A stretch of 63,124 bases of DNA from Porphyromonadaceae bacterium UBA7332. GTDB lineage: Bacteria > Bacteroidota > Bacteroidia > Bacteroidales > UBA7332. The first letter of the stretch is position 1; each line of letters opens with the position of its first letter. Under the pieces are notes generated by a model. It was not told the origin of the DNA. It was given only the letters and a program-made list of their open reading frames with translations, and did not search any database. This document shows positions 35,868-45,733 of the stretch, piece after piece. The stretch lies in NCBI GenBank assembly GCA_002471225.1, contig DKPO01000026.1, positions 371 through 63,494 on the forward strand, given 5' to 3'. The position numbers and the translations under genes were made by a program.

Positions 35868-37157
35868 ATGAAAACAAATAATCACCTTGACACGAAAATT
35901 ATTAATTATGAGAAAATTATTAAAAGGAAAGATCAAATTCTGGAAGTTGTAGCAAAAATAGGACAAATATTACTCAGCGAAAATGATCTGAATTCTAATA
36001 TTAATAATTCTCTTTCCTTACTGGGGAATTTCATCAAACGTGATCGTATATATGTTTTCGAAATGGTCCACAATTCTGAAGCAGGATATCTGATAAGCCA
36101 ACGATATGAATGGACAAAAAAGGGTGTAAGCATCCAAATTGACAATCCGGATCTACAGAATGTACAAGGTGAACCTGATTTTTCAAGATGGATTAAATTA
36201 TTTCTTTCAAATAAATTGGTTAGGGGTAATATATCTGATTTCCCAAAAGAAGAACAACCCTTACTTTCAGAACAAGGCATTGTGTCAATCCTTGTGATCC
36301 CGATATTTATAGAAGAATTATGTTGGGGGTTTGTTGGGTTTGACGATTGCAAACATAAAGACAACTGGAGTGATGGCGAAATAGCCATTCTCAGCACATT
36401 AGCTGCTTCTATAGGGATGGCAATTGTCAAATGGCGACGTAAGAAAGAATTAATTGAGGCAAAAGAAAAAGCCGAACAAAGTGAAAAACTGAAGGTCGCT
36501 TTTTTGCAGAATATAAGTCATGAAATCCGGACTCCGCTTAATAGTATAATCGGATTTATTGATCTGCTGTCAGAAGTGGATTACCCGCAGGATATGCAAA
36601 AAGAGTATCTGGCTATAATGAAAACCAATAGCCACCGTCTTTTAAGCACACTTAATGCTATTATTGACGTTGCTAAAATTGAAGCTGGAATTATGACATC
36701 CAATTTCACAAAAGTTGATATTGAAAATATAATTAACGATGTATATAATTTTTATTATCATGAAGCAAGTAAAAAGAATCTTCTACTGAAGACCGAATTA
36801 AAAGATAAAAAGATTACCATCAATACAGACGAAGAAAAAATATATGGGATCTTTACAAATCTGATAAAAAATGCGATTAAATATTCAGAGAAAGGAAGCA
36901 TTACTATCGGCTATATGGAGCACCCTCAAAACATTACCTTCTATGTCAGAGATGAAGGTAAAGGAATCCCTGAAAATATGCTGGAAAATATTTTTCACAG
37001 ATTTATTCAGGTTGATAATACTTCTTCTAAATCCCATGAAGGTGCCGGACTCGGTTTATCTATCGTGAAGTCGTATCTCGATCAGTTGGGTGGCCGGATC
37101 TGGGTAGAAAGCCAATTGAATATCGGTTCGACATTTTATTTCTCATTGCCTCTGTAG
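35868..37157 (+). CDS. Soluble GAF-domain sensor histidine kinase
   Basis: This 429-residue cytoplasmic kinase begins with a short coiled segment, then a GAF domain (about 30-190: FIKRDRIYVFEMV, GIVSILVIPIFIEELCWGFVGFDDC). The HisKA phospho-histidine lies in NISHEIRTPLN near residue 217, and the HATPase boxes are NLIKNAIKYS, DEGKGIP and GAGLGLSIV. No membrane segment is present. It is the first gene of the plus-strand operon, opposite the stand-alone receiver, and probably its partner. The GAF ligand is unknown. The start was set at the Met opening the conserved part, dropping 82 low-complexity residues upstream. Confidence 0.9.
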   Translation: MKTNNHLDTKIINYEKIIKRKDQILEVVAKIGQILLSENDLNSNINNSLSLLGNFIKRDRIYVFEMVHNSEAGYLISQRYEWTKKGVSIQIDNPDLQNVQGEPDFSRWIKLFLSNKLVRGNISDFPKEEQPLLSEQGIVSILVIPIFIEELCWGFVGFDDCKHKDNWSDGEIAILSTLAASIGMAIVKWRRKKELIEAKEKAEQSEKLKVAFLQNISHEIRTPLNSIIGFIDLLSEVDYPQDMQKEYLAIMKTNSHRLLSTLNAIIDVAKIEAGIMTSNFTKVDIENIINDVYNFYYHEASKKNLLLKTELKDKKITINTDEEKIYGIFTNLIKNAIKYSEKGSITIGYMEHPQNITFYVRDEGKGIPENMLENIFHRFIQVDNTSSKSHEGAGLGLSIVKSYLDQLGGRIWVESQLNIGSTFYFSLPL

Positions 37158-37179
37158 TTTTAATTAAAAAAATTACGTC

Positions 37180-38097
37180 ATGCCTGAAATTTCTATTATT
37201 ATACCTGTATATAATACAGAAGAATATCTTACAGATGCTCTGAATTCCATCATAAATCAGACTCTCAAAGATATAGAAATCATTATTATTGATGATGGTT
37301 CGACAGATGATTCCCCGCAAATTATAGAACAGTTTAAAAATACCGATACACGTATTAAGTCTTTCCGTCAGCAAAATGCAGGTCAGGCATCAGCCCGAAA
37401 TGCAGGATTGGCTCAGGCTGTTGGTAAATATATATATTTCATGGATAGTGATGATATCCTTTCTCTCAATGCTATGGACGATTGTTTCCGTAAAGCTTCT
37501 GAGCAGAAACTTGATATTCTTTTTTTTGATGCTGTTTCCTTTTCTGATGAGGGATACAATACTCAATTGTATAATTACATCAGATGCAACAAGCTGATAG
37601 ACAAGGTTTATAGCGGAACAGAAATAGCAGATATTCTCCTATGCAATGAAGGATTCAGAGTCGCTCCCTGGCTTCAGATATATAACCGCGAATTTCTCCT
37701 GACTCATAGTCTCAAATATGAACATACCACGCATGAGGACGAGCTATTCACCATTCTGGCTTTTCTTCAGGCTAACAGAGTCGGATTTATCAATCAGACC
37801 TACTTCCACAGACGTTTACGAAGTGATTCTGTAGTGACGTCTCACTTCAATATGAAAAAACTCAAGGCGTATTGTTTTATCATTACGGAATTAAAAAGGT
37901 TTTCTCAAAACAAAGATTACGAAACTAAAAAGCTTTGCAAACAATTTATTGGGCGGATCATATATGGAGTAATATTCAAAATCAGGGAGCTTTGTTTCCG
38001 TGACAGAATTTCGGGACTCAGACTTCTTGCCAGTGCATCTCCCAAAATATTTTCGAAAAGCATCCTTAAAATAATAAGTTCAAAGATTTATGGGTAA
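37180..38097 (+). CDS. Glycosyltransferase, GT2
   Basis: This 305-residue enzyme has a classic GT-A start (ISIIIPVYNTEEYLTDALNSIINQT), the donor-binding IIIDDGSTDDS, NAGQASARNAGL and the DXD motif in YFMDSDD near residue 90. The C-terminal about 90 residues are basic, with no clear membrane span, as in many capsule side-chain transferases. Donor and linkage cannot be assigned. It follows the kinase gene by 22 bases and overlaps the flippase gene by eight. Confidence 0.9.
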   Translation: MPEISIIIPVYNTEEYLTDALNSIINQTLKDIEIIIIDDGSTDDSPQIIEQFKNTDTRIKSFRQQNAGQASARNAGLAQAVGKYIYFMDSDDILSLNAMDDCFRKASEQKLDILFFDAVSFSDEGYNTQLYNYIRCNKLIDKVYSGTEIADILLCNEGFRVAPWLQIYNREFLLTHSLKYEHTTHEDELFTILAFLQANRVGFINQTYFHRRLRSDSVVTSHFNMKKLKAYCFIITELKRFSQNKDYETKKLCKQFIGRIIYGVIFKIRELCFRDRISGLRLLASASPKIFSKSILKIISSKIYG

Positions 38098-39541
38098 ATC
38101 AATAATGCGAAAAGTCTTTGATGGTCTGTTTTATGTAGCCATTGGTAAATACACAGGTTTTATATTATCTCTGGTCATAGCCGGTATACTATCCCGCATA
38201 TTAAATCCATCTGACTTTGGAGTTATGTCACTTGCAACAATTTGCATTACATTCTTTACCCTATTTTGCGATTTGGGTATCGGGACAGCAATTATTCAAA
38301 ATAAAACTTTAGATGAAAATAACTATAGAGAGTTATTTACATTTTCATTTATTATAGGTATTGCGATAAGTTGCTGTGTAATTTTATTTTCTTACTTATA
38401 TGGCTCATTTTATGAATCTGAAAAATTAACTACTTTATGCCATATAATGGCTCTTTCACTGTTCTTTAATGCACTTAATACAATACCGAACGGACTCTTA
38501 TATAAAGAAAAAATGTTTCGCTTTCTGGCTATCCGGAATGTAACTATTCAGCTGGCCGGAGGTGGATTAGCTATTCTATGCGCATATCGGGGTTTAGGTG
38601 TGTATGCTCTGACTATACAACCTATATTTACAGCTATTGCTTCTTTTATAACATGCTATGTCCATCAGCCTATTCGTCCTTCCCTGCATTTCACCAAAGA
38701 AACTTTTTCTAAAATATTCAGCTACTCCGGATTTCAGTTTTTATTTAACATTATAAATTTCTTTTCCCGCAATATTGATAATTTATTAGTTGGGAAATAC
38801 CTGGGAGTTAAACCTCTCGGGTTTTATGACAAATCTTACAGATTGGTGATGCTACCTCTGGAAAACACATCAAATCTTCTATCATCTGTTGTTCATCCTG
38901 TATTTGCTGATTTTCAGGATCGTAAAGATGAACAGATACATTATTATGAAAAAATTGTTTTCCTACTCGCTTTTATAGGCTTTCCTATGAGTGCTTTTTT
39001 TTATTTTACATCCTATGATCTGATATTATTTATTTTTGGTGATCAATGGATCGAATCGGTCCCTTTATTCCGCATACTTTCCCTTTCTATCGGATTTCAA
39101 ATGATTTTATCATCAAGCGGATCCATCTTCCAGGCAACTAACGAAACACGCTTACTCTTTATTAGCGGATTAATTTCCACTATCTGCAATGTTATTGCTA
39201 TGATTGTAGGTATTTTTATTTTTAAAAGTCTCATCATTCTTGCGTGGGCTCTTGTTATTTCTTTTACTATCAACTTTATACAATGCTATGTGTTATTATA
39301 TATATATAATTTCAAACGAAAAATCTATTACTTTATCCGACAACTAAGAATGCCATTGGAATTAGGCATCACGTTGTCTGTCATGCTTTTTGCAATAAGT
39401 AAAATTGTATATAGCAAAGTCCACTTCATTAATTTGACTGTATATACAATCGCCACGATTATCGTTGTACTTATATATGTGGCTGTCCGTAAACCTTTTG
39501 ATCTGACCAAAATAAAACAACTTATCTCGAAACACTCATGA
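38090..39541 (+). CDS. Polysaccharide flippase (Wzx, MOP superfamily)
   Basis: This 483-residue membrane protein with about 12-14 hydrophobic segments belongs to the polysaccharide-synthesis/MOP flippase family. It is expected to move the undecaprenyl-linked repeat unit across the inner membrane for polymerisation. Typical stretches are VAGILSRILNPSDFGVMSLATI near the N-terminus, NIDNLLVGKYLGVKPLGFYDKSY in the middle, and a later GDQWIESVPLFRILS. It is the only flippase in the locus, consistent with a Wzx/Wzy-type route together with the polymerase at 30086. Confidence 0.9.
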   Translation: MGKSIMRKVFDGLFYVAIGKYTGFILSLVIAGILSRILNPSDFGVMSLATICITFFTLFCDLGIGTAIIQNKTLDENNYRELFTFSFIIGIAISCCVILFSYLYGSFYESEKLTTLCHIMALSLFFNALNTIPNGLLYKEKMFRFLAIRNVTIQLAGGGLAILCAYRGLGVYALTIQPIFTAIASFITCYVHQPIRPSLHFTKETFSKIFSYSGFQFLFNIINFFSRNIDNLLVGKYLGVKPLGFYDKSYRLVMLPLENTSNLLSSVVHPVFADFQDRKDEQIHYYEKIVFLLAFIGFPMSAFFYFTSYDLILFIFGDQWIESVPLFRILSLSIGFQMILSSSGSIFQATNETRLLFISGLISTICNVIAMIVGIFIFKSLIILAWALVISFTINFIQCYVLLYIYNFKRKIYYFIRQLRMPLELGITLSVMLFAISKIVYSKVHFINLTVYTIATIIVVLIYVAVRKPFDLTKIKQLISKHS

Positions 39542-40668
39542 AACTATCCGGATTATATATTGTATTCCATGGCTTTGCCCCTCATAGTGGCATCACACAA
39601 AAAATATATTCTCAGCTAAAGGCTTTTCATGAGAACGATGTCGATATGCATTTATGCCAGATAAATGTTAACGATGATGGTTTGGATGTGATCGAGATCG
39701 ATCATAAAGAAATATACAGGTTTGGGACGGGTATCCGAAGCAAAATCGAAAAGAGAATCAACTTCTCTCCTATCTCAGAGCATATTCCGCATCAGAAATA
39801 CGACTTTGTTTATATCCGTTATTACAGCAATGCCAATCCGTTTTTCATTTCATTTGTAAAAGCTCTCAGAGCAAAAGGGATAAAAGTATTGATAGAAATA
39901 CCTACTTACCCTTACGACAATGAATTTGATGAAGCTCGACGTATCGATAAGATTAAACACTGGTTTGACAAACGTTACAGAAATCAGCTATTCAGAAATA
40001 TTGATTACGTCGTTACCTATAGTGATGATCCGTACATTTTCGGTTGCCCTGCTATACAGATATCCAACGGAATTGATTTTGACAGAATCCCACTCAGAAC
40101 CCGAACAGAACATCAACAAAATCATTTCCATTTTATTATGGTCGGAGAATTACATTATTGGCATGGAGTGGACAGAGCAATTAATGGTCTTGCTGAATAT
40201 AATAAATCTAAACCAGAGAACGTGGTATTTCTACATATAGTCGGACAACCTTCCACTCCGGCAGGATTCATGCTCCGGGAGCTTGTAAGAGAAAATAAGC
40301 TTGAAAATACAGTACTTTTCCATGGTCCGATGTATGGAACAGATCTCGATACATTATTCAATGAGATGGATCTGGCTATAGGAAGTCTCGGACGCCACAG
40401 GAGTAACATCTCTCAGCTGAAATCCTTGAAGAACAGAGAATATGCAGCTCGCGGAATCCCTTTTGTTTATTCCGAGAATGATCCCGATTTTGATGAAATG
40501 TCTTATACACTTCATGCACCGAAAGATGATAACCCTTTGAATATCGGGGAGTGTATCAATTTTGTTGAAGCGTGTAAACTTACTCCTTTGGATATAAGAA
40601 ACAGTGTATATCCTCAGTTATCCTGGACGTCTCAGATACAAAAAATATTAGCTACAATTTATACCTGA
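39538..40668 (+). CDS. Glycosyltransferase, GT4-like
   Basis: This 376-residue protein has a GT-B plan: an N-terminal acceptor domain (YIVFHGFAPHSGITQKIYSQLKAF) and a C-terminal donor domain (FHFIMVGELHYWHGVDRAINGLAEY, then FHGPMYGTDLDTLFNEMDLAIGSLGRHR). The usual EX7E motif is modified, so family placement is less firm than for the gene at 26853. It probably adds one sugar of the repeat unit. The start overlaps the flippase stop by four bases and the next gene follows four bases later. Confidence 0.82.
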   Translation: MKLSGLYIVFHGFAPHSGITQKIYSQLKAFHENDVDMHLCQINVNDDGLDVIEIDHKEIYRFGTGIRSKIEKRINFSPISEHIPHQKYDFVYIRYYSNANPFFISFVKALRAKGIKVLIEIPTYPYDNEFDEARRIDKIKHWFDKRYRNQLFRNIDYVVTYSDDPYIFGCPAIQISNGIDFDRIPLRTRTEHQQNHFHFIMVGELHYWHGVDRAINGLAEYNKSKPENVVFLHIVGQPSTPAGFMLRELVRENKLENTVLFHGPMYGTDLDTLFNEMDLAIGSLGRHRSNISQLKSLKNREYAARGIPFVYSENDPDFDEMSYTLHAPKDDNPLNIGECINFVEACKLTPLDIRNSVYPQLSWTSQIQKILATIYT

Positions 40669-40672
40669 AACT

Positions 40673-41842
40673 ATGATTATTCTATTCTTTACTTTAATAT
40701 TCATCATATTTTATACTTACATAGGATATGGCATTATATTATATATTATCGTAAAAATTAAAGAGAGTATTTATCATAAAGCACCTGTAACGGACTATAC
40801 GGAATGGCCTTCCGTGTCTTTACTTATTGCGGCTTATAACGAGGAAGACATTATTTCATCCAAAATGGATAACTGTTTTGCGCTGGACTATCCGAAAGAC
40901 AAGTTGCATATTATCTGGGTTACGGACGGATCCACGGACCGTACAAATGATTTACTTCATGAGTATGAACGAGTGAATATTCTTTTCTCTCCTGAACGGA
41001 AAGGTAAAACGGCTGCCATCAACAGAGCCATGCCTCATATCGAAACGCCTCTGACCATATTTACTGATGCCAATACAATGCTAAATACACAAGCTATAAA
41101 AGAAATAGCTTTACAATTTGCCGATCCATCAGTCGGATGTGTTGCAGGAGAAAAAAGGGTGATAGCATCCGATGAGAAAGAGAGCGCATCCGTAGGTGAA
41201 GGGATTTACTGGAAATACGAATCTTTCCTTAAAGACCTCGACTCCAGACTTTATTCTGTAGTAGGTGCTGCCGGCGAATTATTTGCCATCCGAACTTCAT
41301 TTTATATACAAATGCCTGTCGATACGCTTCTTGATGACTTTATTCAATCACTCGAAATTGCTATGTCCGGATTTCGCACAGCTTATTGCAAGACAGCATA
41401 TGCCTGCGAAACAGGATCTGAAAACATCGAAGAAGAAAAAAAGAGGAAAATCAGAATTGCTGCCGGTGGACTACAAGCTGTTTACAGATTGCGGTCATTA
41501 CTTAATATCTTCAGATACGGGGTTCTGAGTTTTCAGTATATCTCACACCGGGTATTAAGATGGACACTTACTCCCGTCGCTCTTATTCTGCTGATTCCTC
41601 TAAATATATATATCTGCCTGTTTAATGACAATCAGTTCTATATGACTGTCCTTATCCTGCAAATACTGTTCTATAGTGCTGCTATTATCGGATATATTTT
41701 ATCTGTCAGAGGGAAACCGGTCAAGCTATTATATGCGATCTATTATTTTGTATTTATGAACCTGAATGTATTCAGGGGATACACATATCTCCGTCGCAGA
41801 AAAGGGAACGGAGCATGGGACAAGTCTAAACGAAGCAAATAA
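40673..41842 (+). CDS. Membrane glycosyltransferase, GT2
   Basis: This 389-residue enzyme has one N-terminal and about three C-terminal membrane spans. The GT-A core shows SLLIAAYNEEDII, WVTDGSTDRTNDLL, GKTAAINRAMP and the DXD-like FTDANTM near residue 125. A DDF acceptor motif (LDDFIQS) follows. The usual QXXRW is replaced by RIAAGG, as in chondroitin/ICA-distant relatives that add single sugars. Exact donor is unknown. It is in the same operon as the sugar-nucleotide enzymes that follow 22 bases later. Confidence 0.87.
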   Translation: MIILFFTLIFIIFYTYIGYGIILYIIVKIKESIYHKAPVTDYTEWPSVSLLIAAYNEEDIISSKMDNCFALDYPKDKLHIIWVTDGSTDRTNDLLHEYERVNILFSPERKGKTAAINRAMPHIETPLTIFTDANTMLNTQAIKEIALQFADPSVGCVAGEKRVIASDEKESASVGEGIYWKYESFLKDLDSRLYSVVGAAGELFAIRTSFYIQMPVDTLLDDFIQSLEIAMSGFRTAYCKTAYACETGSENIEEEKKRKIRIAAGGLQAVYRLRSLLNIFRYGVLSFQYISHRVLRWTLTPVALILLIPLNIYICLFNDNQFYMTVLILQILFYSAAIIGYILSVRGKPVKLLYAIYYFVFMNLNVFRGYTYLRRRKGNGAWDKSKRSK

Positions 41843-41864
41843 AACATAAATAATAAAACAGAGT

Positions 41865-43187
41865 ATGAAAATTGTAATTATCGGAACAGGCTATGTCGGT
41901 TTGGTTACAGGGGCCTGCTTTGCAGAAATGGGAGCCAAAGTAATCTGTGTTGATACAGATACGGCTAAAATACAAGCCTTAAAAAATGGTCAGATTCCAA
42001 TCTATGAGCCGGGATTGAGCGAATTAGTAAAAAAGAATATGGCAGACAAACGTCTTTCTTTCTCTACGGATCTTGCAAGTGCAATATTGAATGCTCCTTT
42101 GGTATTTTGTACGGTAGGCACGCCTCAGGATAAAGAAGGAAATGCCGATCTTAAGTACGTAAAGGCTGTTGCTAAAGAAGTCGGAATGTACATGAAGGAG
42201 TATCTTGTATTTATTACCAAAAGTACGGTACCTGTCGGCACATCCTATTTAGTCAAAGACATTATCGCTGAAGAACTGAAAAACCGGGGTGTAAATATAC
42301 CTTTTGATGTAGCATCCAATCCTGAATTTCTCAAAGAAGGCGATGCTATTAAAGATTTTCTGACTCCTGAAAGGGTGGTTATCGGTACAGATTCCTCTAA
42401 AGCTCAAAAGCTTTTGAGTAAACTATACAAACCATTCGTAATGAATGGATATCCAATGATATTTATGGATATAGCCTCTGCCGAGATGACTAAATATGCC
42501 GCAAACGCCATGCTTGCTACTCGTATCAGCTTTATGAATGATATCGCCAATTTATGCGAAATCGTAGGTGCAGACGTAGATATGGTACGTAAAGGAATGG
42601 GTACGGATAGTCGTATCGGTAAATCCTTTCTTTACTCCGGATGTGGCTATGGTGGCTCCTGTTTCCCAAAGGATGTAAAAGCTCTTTTAAGTGTTGCAGG
42701 AAAAAATAATTACAAACTAAGAATCCTTGAAGCTACCGAAGAGATAAATCATGATCAGAAACTGGTTTTAGTCAATAAACTCAAAGCCGCTGTAGGTGAT
42801 TTGAAAGATAAGAACTTCGCCGTATGGGGGCTTGCTTTTAAACCTGAGACAGATGATATGCGCGAAGCACCTTCAATTATCATTATTAATGAAATTCTGA
42901 AAGAAGGTGGTCATGTGAAGGCTTATGACCCTATCGCGATGCCTGAATGTAAAAAAATATGGGGTGATTCCATTAGTTATGCTGCGGATATGTATGATGC
43001 TACATTAGAGGCTGATGCTCTGCTGATAATTACTGAATGGAAACAATTCCGGCTTCCAAGTTGGAAGGTAATAACAAAAGCTATGCGTGGCAATCTCGTT
43101 ATAGATGGCAGAAACATCTATGATGAAGCCGATTTGCACAAAGATGGACTTAAATATATACGTATCGGAAAAAAACCTGAATTATGA
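41865..43187 (+). CDS. ugd: UDP-glucose 6-dehydrogenase
   Basis: This 440-residue cytoplasmic enzyme oxidises UDP-glucose twice with NAD+ to give UDP-glucuronate. The N-terminal Rossmann motif is IGTGYVGLVTGACFAEMG. The catalytic cysteine lies in CGYGGSCFPKDV (Cys266). Other conserved parts are TVGTPQDKEGNADL, STVPVGTS, SNPEFLKEGDA and the C-terminal GLAFKPETDDMREAPS. Length is normal. Its product feeds the decarboxylase encoded next (4-base overlap) and may itself be a donor for the polysaccharide. Confidence 0.96.
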   Translation: MKIVIIGTGYVGLVTGACFAEMGAKVICVDTDTAKIQALKNGQIPIYEPGLSELVKKNMADKRLSFSTDLASAILNAPLVFCTVGTPQDKEGNADLKYVKAVAKEVGMYMKEYLVFITKSTVPVGTSYLVKDIIAEELKNRGVNIPFDVASNPEFLKEGDAIKDFLTPERVVIGTDSSKAQKLLSKLYKPFVMNGYPMIFMDIASAEMTKYAANAMLATRISFMNDIANLCEIVGADVDMVRKGMGTDSRIGKSFLYSGCGYGGSCFPKDVKALLSVAGKNNYKLRILEATEEINHDQKLVLVNKLKAAVGDLKDKNFAVWGLAFKPETDDMREAPSIIIINEILKEGGHVKAYDPIAMPECKKIWGDSISYAADMYDATLEADALLIITEWKQFRLPSWKVITKAMRGNLVIDGRNIYDEADLHKDGLKYIRIGKKPEL

Positions 43188-44122
43188 AACGCATTTTAGT
43201 TACCGGAGGTGCCGGATTTATCGGCTCTCATCTTTGTACCCGGTTAGTGCAGGAAGGAAATGACGTCATTTGCTTAGACAATTTCTTTACCGGATCTAAA
43301 CGTAATATTATTCATCTGGTCGGAAATCCACTTTTCGAAATAATACGTCAGGATGTTATACAACCTTACTATGCCGAAGTAGATGAAATCTACAATCTGG
43401 CATGTCCTGCCTCACCTATACATTATCAATACAACCGGATAAAGACCATTAAAACATCGGTCATGGGAGCTATAAATATGCTCGGACTGGCAAAACGAAC
43501 GAAAGCAAAAATCCTACAGGCATCTACCAGCGAGGTATATGGCGATCCAGCTATCCATCCGCAAGTTGAATCTTATTGGGGCAATGTGAATCCCATAGGT
43601 GACAGATCTTGCTATGATGAGGGCAAACGATGTGCCGAAACCCTGTTTATGGATTATCATTCTCAAAACAACGTACGAATCAAAATCATTCGTATTTTCA
43701 ATACCTATGGACCGAGAATGAGTGAAGGAGACGGTCGTGTTGTCTCTAATTTTATCCTTCAGGCCCTTCGCGGTCAGGACATAACTATTTACGGAGATGG
43801 CTCTCAGACTCGTAGCTTCCAATATGTTGATGATCTGGTAGAAGCTATGATACGGATGATGGCAACGGATGACTCCTTTACCGGACCTGTAAATATTGGT
43901 AATCCGCATGAATTTACCATGATCGAGCTGGCTAATAAAGTAATCAAATTAACAGGTTCGAAATCAAAAATAATTTTCGAACCGCTGCCTAAAGACGATC
44001 CGAAGCAAAGACGTCCGGATATTCATCTGGCTCAAAAGATGCTGGATGACTGGTCTCCCAATATTCAGCTTGATGAAGGACTCAAAAAAACGATTGACTA
44101 TTTCCGTCGTTTCGTAGATTAA
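43184..44122 (+). CDS. UDP-glucuronate decarboxylase (UDP-xylose synthase)
   Basis: This 312-residue SDR-fold enzyme converts UDP-glucuronate to UDP-xylose with bound NAD+. The N-terminal GGAGFIGSHL motif binds NAD. The catalytic YxxxK is YDEGK (Tyr144, Lys148), within SCYDEGKRCAETLFMDYH. Family markers include YNLACPASPIHYQYNRIKTIKTSVMGAINML, STSEVYGDP and TYGPRMSEGDGRVVSNFI. The gene pair with ugd predicts xylose in the exopolysaccharide. It is the last gene of the operon and is followed by a hairpin. Confidence 0.95.
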   Translation: MKRILVTGGAGFIGSHLCTRLVQEGNDVICLDNFFTGSKRNIIHLVGNPLFEIIRQDVIQPYYAEVDEIYNLACPASPIHYQYNRIKTIKTSVMGAINMLGLAKRTKAKILQASTSEVYGDPAIHPQVESYWGNVNPIGDRSCYDEGKRCAETLFMDYHSQNNVRIKIIRIFNTYGPRMSEGDGRVVSNFILQALRGQDITIYGDGSQTRSFQYVDDLVEAMIRMMATDDSFTGPVNIGNPHEFTMIELANKVIKLTGSKSKIIFEPLPKDDPKQRRPDIHLAQKMLDDWSPNIQLDEGLKKTIDYFRRFVD

Positions 44123-44134
44123 ACTATTTCAAAT

Positions 44135-44184
44135 CAGAAAACCCCCTTATCTGTCTTTGAGCAGTTGAGGGGGTTCTGACTTTT
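44135..44184. terminator. Hairpin terminator between convergent operons
   Basis: A C-rich arm (about 44135-44147) pairs with a G-rich arm (about 44166-44180) with a small bulge, followed on the plus strand by ACTTTTG. It separates the polysaccharide operon from the ammonium-channel gene. Confidence 0.7.
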
Positions 44185-44200
44185 GTTATCTATCAATCGG

Positions 44201-45403
44201 TTATTCGACCGTTTCTGTTGTATAGGTTTTATCCAATCCTTTTTCCTGTACCTCTGCAGGCACATGTATACTTCCTGCTGCATTACTTATCTTCAAAATC
44301 AAATAAGTCAATACAAAAGCATACACAGCAACTAACAGCGCACCACCTGTCTGAACCAGCAACTGTCTTCCATCAGCCGAAACACCATTCACTTCCTCAG
44401 CTGCTAATACACCTATCAGTATAGTACCTGTCAAACCTCCCATACCATGAACGCCCCATACGCCTAAAGCATCATCCCAACGCATTTTTTTGGATAGTGT
44501 CAGACATAGAAAGCAGATACACGGAGCAAAAATTCCGACAATAACTGCACCTTGTGGTGTTACATAACCCGAACAGGGAGTTATGGTTGCTAATCCGGCT
44601 ACAGCACCTGTCATAAACTCTACCATTGAGAATTTTTTGTCGCGCATATAAGCTAAGAACATCCATATTGTTGCGGCAAACCCACCTGCTATTCCGGTAT
44701 TCGTAAAAGCAATAGCGGCTGTTTCACCACCGGATAATGCGCCTCCTGAGTTAAAACCGAACCATCCGAATAAAAGGATTGAAGCTCCGATAGCCATCCA
44801 TACGGTATTACCCGGTCCTGATTTAGAGATAAATGCTCTTTTTCCGAAATAAAAAACAGAAGCCAGAGCTGAGAAACCTGCTGCGACATGGATCACGGTT
44901 CCTCCTGCGTAATCGACAAACCCCCATTGACTTAAGAAGCCCTTACCCCATACCCAGTGTGCTACAGGGAAATATATAAGAATCATCCATAAGATCAATA
45001 CTTTTATCCATCCTCCCAGTGTCATCCTATTTGCAAATGCACCGGTCATCAAAGGTGCTGTAATGATGGCAAACATCAGCTGATACATAAAGAACATTAG
45101 AAAAGGAATCTTGGATCCATAATTCGGATTAATGGTAAAATCCACGTTATTCAACATAAAATAATGCATCGGGTTTCCTATAAAGCCCGCTGCATCATCT
45201 CCGAACACCATCGAAAAACCTCCTAATACCCACATTACCGTTACTATACCTATAGCAACAAACGTGTACATCATCATGGTTAATGCATTTTTTCTTTCTA
45301 CTAATCCGCCATAGAAAAAAGCCAACCCCGGTGTCATAAAAAAAACTAACACCGTTGTGATAACCATAAAGGCAACGTCGCCATTATTAATTGTCCCGTT
45401 CAT
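44201..45403 (-). CDS. amtB: Ammonium transporter
   Basis: This 400-residue inner-membrane channel has 11 hydrophobic segments and moves ammonium/ammonia into the cell. Conserved elements include FFMTPGLAFFYGGLVERKN at the start, FVDYAGGTVIHVAAGFSAL with the first pore histidine, FGWFGFNSGGALSGG, and WGVHGMGGLTGTILIG with the second pore histidine. No signal peptide is predicted; the first helix begins near residue 8, unlike E. coli AmtB. No glnK gene lies next to it. It is a single-gene unit. Confidence 0.95.
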   Translation of the reverse strand: MNGTINNGDVAFMVITTVLVFFMTPGLAFFYGGLVERKNALTMMMYTFVAIGIVTVMWVLGGFSMVFGDDAAGFIGNPMHYFMLNNVDFTINPNYGSKIPFLMFFMYQLMFAIITAPLMTGAFANRMTLGGWIKVLILWMILIYFPVAHWVWGKGFLSQWGFVDYAGGTVIHVAAGFSALASVFYFGKRAFISKSGPGNTVWMAIGASILLFGWFGFNSGGALSGGETAAIAFTNTGIAGGFAATIWMFLAYMRDKKFSMVEFMTGAVAGLATITPCSGYVTPQGAVIVGIFAPCICFLCLTLSKKMRWDDALGVWGVHGMGGLTGTILIGVLAAEEVNGVSADGRQLLVQTGGALLVAVYAFVLTYLILKISNAAGSIHVPAEVQEKGLDKTYTTETVE

Positions 45404-45733
45404 AAAATCTAAAATTTAGTAATCATATTTTTTTCAAATAACACACCTCTTTAAATAAATGTTTACAACTGAATCTAAATAATTACTACATATCAGAATA
45501 TTATTCTAATATTAAATACTGAAACCTATTATAAAAAAACATTTCAATATAAATAGAAAGAACTAATTAATAATGGGAAATATAAAATTCCTTATAATGT
45601 TTTCCGTCCATAAACATAAGATATTATGAGCTGTTTTAAATCTTAGAAAATACAAATATTTAAATGTAAAGTTTTCGATATATATACATATATACTTATA
45701 AACTTAATTTTTTCTAATCTAAATACCCTAATT
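45404..45733. other. Divergent intergenic region amtB / guanine deaminase
   Basis: This stretch is strongly AT-rich. It should contain promoters for both neighbours, but no exact TAnnTTTG box with a -33 partner could be fixed. No ORF, RNA or repeat was recognised. Confidence 0.5.
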
